This document shows positions 57,174 through 64,000 of a DNA stretch of 64,000 nt, one piece after another. Position numbers and translations under genes: made by a program. The DNA lies in assembly GCA_032871835.1 (NCBI GenBank), contig CM065295.1:87599819-87663818 (forward strand). Direction: 5' to 3'. Within the stretch, counting starts at the first letter, position 1. The number at the start of each line of letters is the position of its first letter. Source of the stretch: Dipteronia dyeriana (lineage: Eukaryota; Streptophyta; Magnoliopsida; Sapindales; Sapindaceae). The notes beneath the pieces are model-generated. The model saw only the letters and a list, made by a program, of their open reading frames with translations. It made no database searches and had not been told where the DNA came from.

Positions 57174-58990
57174 CTATCGTCTGAGCTTCGCATTGTCTAA
57201 TTTCCTTGAGAGGCAAAGCAGCCCATATTTTTTTTTCCTACAAAATTTGAATTCCATCGTCATGGCATCAAAGTCTGTAACCACCTTACCAATACTCTTC
57301 AACCAAGCGTTGCCTAACACCACATCTACCCCCACTAGAGACAACACATGCAAATCAGCTGCAATCCTGACCCCTTGCACGTTCATCTTCACCTCGTGAA
57401 CCATTTCTTCACACTTAAGTGTTTCCCCATTAGCCACATTCACATCAAACGGTTCTATGATAGCCTTCGCAGCCCAATCTTCCTTACAATATTTGCGTTA
57501 ATGAAATTGTGAGAGGAACCAGAGTCTACCAACATCAAAACCTCGAACTTACCAACCCATGCCATAAGCCTCATAGTGGATGGTTTTGAAACCCCAGACA
57601 TGGCATTTAAAGACAACTCGGCTTCACAATTATTTTCTACCAATTCAGCCACCCTTAATTCTCCCTCATCACTAGTCGCTTCCTCGCCACTGACAACATC
57701 ATCGTCTGATTCACTTGAGTCAATGATCATAAATACCTTTCCAGTTTGGCACCGATGGTTCTTGTTTCATTTCTCCCCGCATTTGAAGCAAAAACCATTT
57801 TTGATTCTCTCTTAAACCTTTTCCTTTGTCAATTTTCTTACGTCTTTGCTTTCCTTCTTGGAATTATCCTCAATAGCTTCTTTTCCTTTACAGGAATCTT
57901 TATTTGACTCTGATTTAAAATGTTCACTCCCATAACTCTCCTTAAATGGCTTATTGTCACTGTAGTAACTATCATCTAAAATCTATGTCATTCTCATTAC
58001 TTCGGTCAATCTTTAAGGTCGCTTCAGTTTCATCTCTCTCGCTAACCACGGCTTTAACCTTTCAATAAAAGTCCCCAATAATGACTCCTCTGACCACCCC
58101 CTGACCAAAATCTGCAATCGACGAAACTCCTCAATATATACATGAACTCTTCCTTTCTGCTTGAGCTTGGCCAACTGTCCATGATGATTGACAACCAGTG
58201 ATGGTCCTCATTGAGCCAAAAACTCTCGCTCGAAGGCTGTCCAACCCATTTGCCTTCCATCTTGCTCATATTGAGCTTTGATCAATCTCCACCGGCTGTT
58301 AGCCTTCCCATCAAGGTAGATACATGCAGTAGAAACCCGATTGGCCATCGCCACTTCATAGACCTGAAAGTAGTGCTCCACCTTGTCCAACCACTCAAGC
58401 GGGTCTCCACTATTAAAATGTGGAAAATCGATCTTCGGCTTTCTAAGGCCCCGACTATGGTGACTCTCTCTTCGTCTATCACCTTCATATACTGCAGCAT
58501 CTCTCCACGGTTCCCTTCACTGCCCATAAATTGGCATTCGACCATGAGGCCCCCTGTCCTATCTCACCTCTTCCTCAGATCTATCATCCATCTCCCCCTC
58601 AAAAACCTCATCATGCAATCAACATTCCACCACTAATAGCCCACGTTCCACTCGTTCTCCTCGCTTAAACCCTTCACGATTTTCGATCAGATTAGGCTTG
58701 TCTACCTCACATGTCGAGAATTCTGCCTCACGTCATGAACTACGTGATCTCCGTCCATCCCTTTAAGTCCGTCCGCCTACCGTTTCCTTCCCCTTGTTTT
58801 CAACCAACTGTCGTTCAAGTCTCTCGATTGCATTATTGTTTGACCTAGTCAGATGCGCTATGGATGTCATCAGTTCTGATAGGGACTTGAAAATCCGATT
58901 TTGATTCTCCTTCAAGGCTTCAAACCATTACTTGTTAGTCTTCGATCCACTCCCTTAAATAATAGAATCCTCCCTAGATCCTATGGCTGC
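57174..58990 (-). pseudogene. Gag and aspartic protease of the chromovirus
   Basis: The Gag region reads KVEHYFQVYEVA and ANSRWRLIKAQYEQDGRQMG, WTAFEREFLAQ (58390-58208). A knuckle region with broken frames follows (58050-57750). The protease shows FEVLMLVDSGSSHNFINANI (about 57540-57490), then the flap and end ADLHVLSLVGVDVVLGNAWL (about 57340). Stops near 58545, 58207, 57750 and 57455 break the polyprotein. Confidence 0.82.
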
Positions 58991-59082
58991 TGAATTTTTT
59001 TTCTCTCTCCTTGTCTTTTTTTTTCTTTTCTTTTTATATATATATAGTAGGCCGCTGAAACCTCTCAATGAAAGCAATAAAT

Positions 59083-59184
59083 TGTTGAGGACCTAGATTG
59101 AGATCCAACACAAAACCCCAACTTATACCCAAAGATAGATAGATCTGAGACAAACCACTCACAGAATTGAGCGATCGACTCTCT
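59083..59184 (-). repeat. Truncated 5' LTR of the chromovirus
   Basis: It matches the start of 55973-56532 through GATCGACTCTCT and diverges at 59185. The remaining 450 or so bases of this LTR are absent from the window. Confidence 0.9.
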
Positions 59185-62100
59185 CATAGATTGGACTGGA
59201 AGACCGACTCCGGGTTTCAACCATCCCTTTTCTCTGTATATACTTTGTACGAACACGCAGTCTAATCTAGTTCCTCCAGTCAAGTGAAAAACCCGCTGAT
59301 GAATGTCGATTGATCCCTCGATGGGACATCTCCTGCCCCTCAACCTAAGAGGAGTCCGTCAGTACCGTCAATAACGCTCAGTTCCAGTTCGTGTTGGCAT
59401 GCCCACAGCACTTGTTAGAGAAGCCGTCTCACTTTCCTTTCCCGGGACAAACAATACATTTGTTATAGTACAAGGAGTAACCTTTGACAAAGGGCTTTGC
59501 CTTTCCGCTCAGTCCGACTTCGCTCCTTTCTAAGGACCATCCCAAATCGCCTTTCTCGAAGACTCTCTTGGTCTTCCGCTGACCCACAGCTTCCTGAGAC
59601 CGTTGGTTCTTAGCCACTATGTTTGTAATCAAATTAAGTGGTCGTAGATTGTCGAGTTGGAGGGGCGGTAACAAGACTAAATAAGTAAGGAAAGGGAAGA
59701 GAAGAGTTTACAAGAGGAAGGCCCATGCTTTTCATCCCAAGTGGAATGCCAAAAGCAGCAAAGGGGCGTAGCGATCTCCGAAAGTGAATAAAGAAAGTAG
59801 AAGTGCAGTAGATGCAGAGAAAAGTCTGCTGTGCACAGAAAAGTCTGCTTAGTCTTCTGTCTCTTTCCTGTGCTATCAAGAAAGAAAAGAAGGAATAGCG
59901 GGACGGGAAGGAGCAGGAATTGCGGGATGCTATAGAGATAGATGGCTATGAGACTAGTCCAAAGAGTCACTTTCTAAAGCTTCCTCTCCTCCTTTAGGCT
60001 ATGGACGAAGGTTTGGTAACTAAGAGGTCTTGGCTTCTTCCCCTGACACGCATACCACTGTCCTGTACACTAAGTCAAACTAGCTCTAAGACGAGTATGG
60101 GCTCTCATTCCATTCCTACCTCCCCGCCCAGTGGGATAAATTGATAGAGGCAATCTATTTATTGAATATGAAAGGGATCCCAATAGCAATAGGAAAAGCA
60201 GAGAGAAAGAGAGAGAAGACCATGTCGAAAGGATTCTGTCCATCAATCCGATTTTGTTCACATTGAAGGTTTGAAGGAATCGAATCAATAGTGTAAGAAG
60301 GGGACAAGGAATGAGGGGGAAGACAGAAGGTTATGAAATAAACAGGAAAGACCAGATCAACCAAACCAGTCTCTCCCGGGCGAGCTCGACGGGCATGGTA
60401 GCCAAGTTTGACACATATGGATGCCCAGAATAGGGCAAAAATACGTAGGGGTTGAAACCCGTTAGCAAGTAATCCCTTCTCGCATTCCCCCCTTATGAAA
60501 AAGGAATTGATAGAGATGAATCCCCTAGCTAGCAAGAGCAGAAGCAAGGTAGTGCTAACTCTGCATCGATTCCGCGCATCTGAGAGCGGATCTGGGTCCC
60601 CTCGATCAAACGATTGCCTTTTTATTTCTTTTGATCTCATTGCCAGTCTCGATTCAATGGGGGAATAAATAGTCCTTGGCCTTACTTTAGAATGAGAATG
60701 CGGCGGAGCTTACCTTCATAGATAGCAGATGTGATGTGCCATTGATAATGATGTATATAAGGGAAGTCCCTTTCGATGCGTAGTTATAGAAGCCTTCTTT
60801 CTATAAGCCGTTAAGGACCTTTATAAAGAAGAGATAGGGCGGAAGCTAGTAGCAAGCGAAGCCGAGCGAAGCGATAAACCAAGTACTCCTTGAAAACAAG
60901 CACTGCTTTAAAGGCTATTCCTCATTCTTGATAGCACAGGAAAGATACTTTTCTTGGTCCTTGGCCGTCCTTTGTCCTCTTTCGATAATACCATAGATGC
61001 TATTGGTCCCGATCTTCGATTCAATCTGGGAATAGAGACAGGGTTGTTAAACCGTGGTAATCGTCTTTTTTAGCTGGGCAGATCTCTTAGCTATCTTTAA
61101 TAAGGCTAATCTTCTTCCTAAAGATCCCATCCTGCTTAGAAAGATAGCAGCCAGAAAGAGAATGTATAAAAATCTATGATAGCGGAGTTAAGTGGAGAAG
61201 TAAGTAGACTGGACAACTAAGAGGGAGACATTAGTGATTCCCCTCCAATCGATAGAGGGCAGGCTCAGAAAGAAGGAAGGACGGGATTCCATCGAACGGA
61301 AAGCCTTCTTACGCCTTATTAGCGATAGTTTTGACTGGTAGTAGTACCTCCACCAGAGGAGCGCTTTAACAGGACTTCCGCTTACAGAAAATAGGCCTAC
61401 GAAAGAAAAGAAAAAAGCCTACGAGATTCACTCATAACAGAAGGGATTACCCACCTATCGTGCTAATAAGAAAAACGAGCGCCTTATTAGTTAGTCAAGT
61501 AATCAAGGTCAGTAAAGCGGAAATAAATTAACCAAGCAAACAAAGGATACTGAAACCGATGAAGCAAACAACGGCTACCAGAAGAGCGGCATCCGTTTTC
61601 CACAGGACAGTGGCGAGAGACCCATTCTCGATAGAGGAGAGTACGACAGGGCCAGACGAGATATTGAAAGGCTTGAATGGACAGGTAAGGGACAGACTGA
61701 TTGCACCTACCAGGCACAGGACTTATTGGCTTAAGAAGCAAGCAAAAAAAAGAAGGGATTCGCTTACAGAAGTACTATCCATATTAAGAAAGGGAATATA
61801 TCTATTTGAAGGAAGCTACAACTATTGGGATAGCAGCTACGACTATCGAGTGAGTAAGACAAGGTTGCTTGCAAGGAAGGCTCCTCAACTCGTTAAGGTT
61901 GCTTGCAAGGCCTTCACTTGAACTGACGCAGACAAGAAGCTGGCATTAGTTCCTTCACTCTTGAGTTCGTTTATGAAATTAGGAAAGTAAGGTTAGGTTA
62001 GCAAAGAGGGCGAGCGCATCAATCTCATCTCCGATTCGTCGGCACAGGCGATCTCGAGTTAGAGAGTCGAGTTCGAGGTGAGGCTAGCATCAAACGAAAA

Positions 62101-64000
62101 GCAAGGTCGTGGAGGGGACTACTTTCATTCCATCCCGCCTGATAGAGCCATCCCACCCGATAAAGGGATACAATGATAAGTAATCCTTACTCCCGCTCAG
62201 ATACGCTCTTCTCTTCCACCCCTGGACTATATTCCATCCCGAGAGACAACCAATACGCAATTCCATCCATCGTACGCTCGGCCATCCTTTCGGCATCCCT
62301 CAAACCCGTGGCGAAAGGAAGGGTTGAATCAAATCAAATGCTTATATATTATCCACTGGGCTTATTAATTCTCGGGTGGACGGACTACATTATAGATAGG
62401 GAGGGTGCTATAGATCAGGACAACCCATATTTGATGGGTCAGGAGCGCTGCTATCGAAATAAGTACTGCTACCAGAAATGAGATATATAAAGAGTCGTTC
62501 TCTAAACACTTATTTTATTTGAAAAAGAAATCAGACCAGAATCGCCTGATAAAGGAGCCTGTATCGACTGGAGTTAGAAAGTGCAGTTTCAGGAAATGCC
62601 GGTGTTGCTCAATCTGGAAGAGACTATTTCGATTCATTCTTTTTTTATATTCTCAATTGATCTGGGAGGTTTCTCTTTTCGATGAGGAGGTCCTATTCGA
62701 GACAGATCATTAGGAGACGTCTGAATCGAGTCCCCTGGGGAAACGCCTACAGTACCCGATGCGGGTACTTCACGGCTTTCTCACTGGATACGGAGAGGTA
62801 GAGATAGAAGGCCCCTTCTCGTTTTTAGAGTAGGGTAGGTCGTCGCGATAGGTAAAAAGGGAGAGAGATAAGGCAGACTTGATGGATTTATTGATTGATT
62901 TACCCATTCCCCTAACTTGGTTTCGAAAAGCCAGCGCCCAAAGGTGCTCTATTGAGCCGGTCACCGTCTGGTAGAGTAGGAGCCAACAAAGGAAGTCATG
63001 GGTTATAAGCTTCTCTTTCCCTTCGGTAGTAGCTAACAATCGGAATTTCGTACTTCTGTCGGATCCAACAGTAAGGAATAGGTCTTGTAGGTGCTCTTGG
63101 TTTGCTAAATCGACATCTTCGTTCCTTCTGTTGGACTTGGGAACCCTTGCGCGTTGTTTTTGGCCTATAGAATATAATATATATAAAGTTGACTTGACGC
63201 AGTGAGTCTGCTAGCAGTACAGCAGTCGTACCGATTCTGAATAACCTGTGTACGTTCAATCTCATCGACTGCGGCGATGGATACGGAGAGAAAATAGATG
63301 TACCTTACCTCATGTGTCATGTTGTGGTTTTGAGTTCCTATTTTTGAAGGCTTATAAATAGAGAGTACTCTCTGTAGTCAAAGCCTCGTGTCGTGAGATG
63401 TTTGGTCTTCGTTCCTTTAACAAGCTTACTCCAGTTTTCTACAGAGGTGACAGTTCCAGAGAGAGAATAGCTTCTCGGCTAGGTCTATCTCTCCTGTGTG
63501 CCCGTAACAGTCGAAGAGAAGGGGTTCTTTAACACTCACGGCTTGAAGCCTCTCACTCCTTATAGGTACCGACCTTAATTCACTTTTGGGAAAGCTACTG
63601 CCTTCCATACTTTCATCGAATCTCGGATATCGATCGGTGCCTAGAGAGGACCCTTCTAAGGTTCAATTCCTCTGGATGCGAGGGGCATGGAAATAAGAGA
63701 ATGAAAGTCAATGATCAGCTGCTTTCCCCGAGGTTATCCCGGTAGCATTTAACTACCATCAAAGGATCCTTATATTTATAAATAGGGGTTCATCAAAGCA
63801 TAACCGGGCTATTTTGTTTTGTACCAGCGGATGAAAATAAGGCAGCTTGAAATGCCAGCCCGCCCCGAGGAAAAATATGTGTTCAGGAACGCTATGTGAA
63901 TAGGGTCTTTAAGCCCTCACCCAGCATCTATTAATTCAATCAACATACGTTTCAAAACAAAAAGAATTTGGAAGCCATATAGCCATTTCAGCCTTACTCC
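59185..64000. other. Mitochondria-like DNA (probable NUMT), runs off the window
   Basis: From 59185 the base composition changes: more G and C, few A/T runs, many AGGAAG, GAAAGGG and CTTTCC words, and text such as GCGAAGCCGAGCGAAGCG (60859), which is typical of plant mitochondrial spacers. Frames such as 60155-60640 (minus, 161 aa), 61559-61921 (plus, 120 aa) and 62173-62481 (plus) resemble the arbitrary ORFs of such DNA and match no family I know. A direct repeat AAGGTTGCTTGCAAGG occurs at 61861 and 61896. No tRNA, rRNA, group II intron core or standard mitochondrial gene was recognised. At least 4.8 kb is present. Confidence 0.72.

Larger units (their letters stand above)
55973..59184 (-). 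mobile_element. Ty3/gypsy chromovirus, internally deleted and cut at its 5' LTR
   Basis: The complete 3' LTR (55973-56532, TGTTGAAG...CTCAACA) matches 59083-59184 for only 102 bp; the text then changes completely. On the minus strand gag, protease and the integrase C-terminus remain, but most of pol is gone. A purine-rich tract (AAAGAGCGGGGGAA) adjoins the 3' LTR. The element is a deletion derivative, and its outer LTR ends at the joint with mitochondria-like DNA. Confidence 0.88.

Noticed and set aside
63640..63700. tRNA-like T-arm (GGTTCAATTCC) in the mitochondria-like block
   Set aside because: No matching acceptor stem, D-arm or anticodon arm could be folded at the right spacing.
59185..64000. 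Bacterial contamination as the source of the GC-richer block
   Set aside because: There are no long bacterial genes or operons; the words and short ORFs fit plant mitochondrial spacer better.

Overview
The window looks like nuclear DNA of a eudicot plant. It is AT-rich and full of poly-A/T runs. Its genes are spliced and plant-type (a chloroplast Clp protease subunit CLPR2, TFIIH subunit TFB5, PPR, HIPP and MED33-like sequences), and they are outnumbered by transposable elements. I cannot name the species. Only two stretches look like intact host coding sequence: three 5' exons of CLPR2 (50585-50959, minus) and the terminal exon of TFB5 (21781-21958, minus). As I recall, these two genes are neighbours in Arabidopsis (At1g12410 and At1g12400), so the window may be an old microsyntenic pair pushed about 29 kb apart by transposons.

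Layout. 1-12672: 3' part of a Ty3/gypsy element of the Tat type (plus strand pol, archaeal-type second RNase H, an antisense extra ORF, 3' LTR). A 3.4 kb hAT element sits inside its integrase. 13139-15712: two adjacent elements with long terminal inverted repeats, the first carrying a fragment of ribosomal protein eS25, the second a GC-rich host-like segment. 15971-21653: a 5.7 kb hAT element in a TA microsatellite, with a transposase broken by only a few lesions. 21781-28298: TFB5 last exon, a frameshifted PPR gene and a decayed spliced gene that may be YqgF/RuvX-like, all on the minus strand. 29000-32774: MITEs, a perfect hairpin and a hAT fragment.

32795-43598 is a nest: a roughly 1.5 kb inverted-repeat element was split by a second Tat element (33354-42602; LTRs of 763 and 780 bp, target duplication TCGCC). 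This Tat copy has lost gag, protease and the start of reverse transcriptase, but keeps a plus-strand antisense ORF region with its own TATA-like box. 44700-46900: a decayed hAT transposase. 48555-49837: a 1.3 kb miniature Copia-type element with complete LTRs, primer site, polypurine tract, target duplication and an unrecognised ORF. 50585-50959: CLPR2 exons. 51627-55462: a MITE, a hAT-like fragment, a HIPP fragment and a MED33 C-terminal pseudogene. 55973-59184: a deleted chromovirus whose outer LTR is cut off.

59185-64000: the sequence changes abruptly to higher GC, no long A/T runs and GAAGCGAAGC-type text typical of plant mitochondrial spacer DNA. This is probably a nuclear mitochondrial insertion (NUMT) joined inside the LTR, or else an assembly joint. 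No tRNA, rRNA or standard mitochondrial gene was recognised in it.

The genes do not form a pathway. Nearly everything is an independent transposon insertion or host-gene debris. The extra antisense ORFs of the two Tat elements share one architecture (gypsy-type putative transposase domain, then coiled coil), and this is the most coherent protein system in the window.
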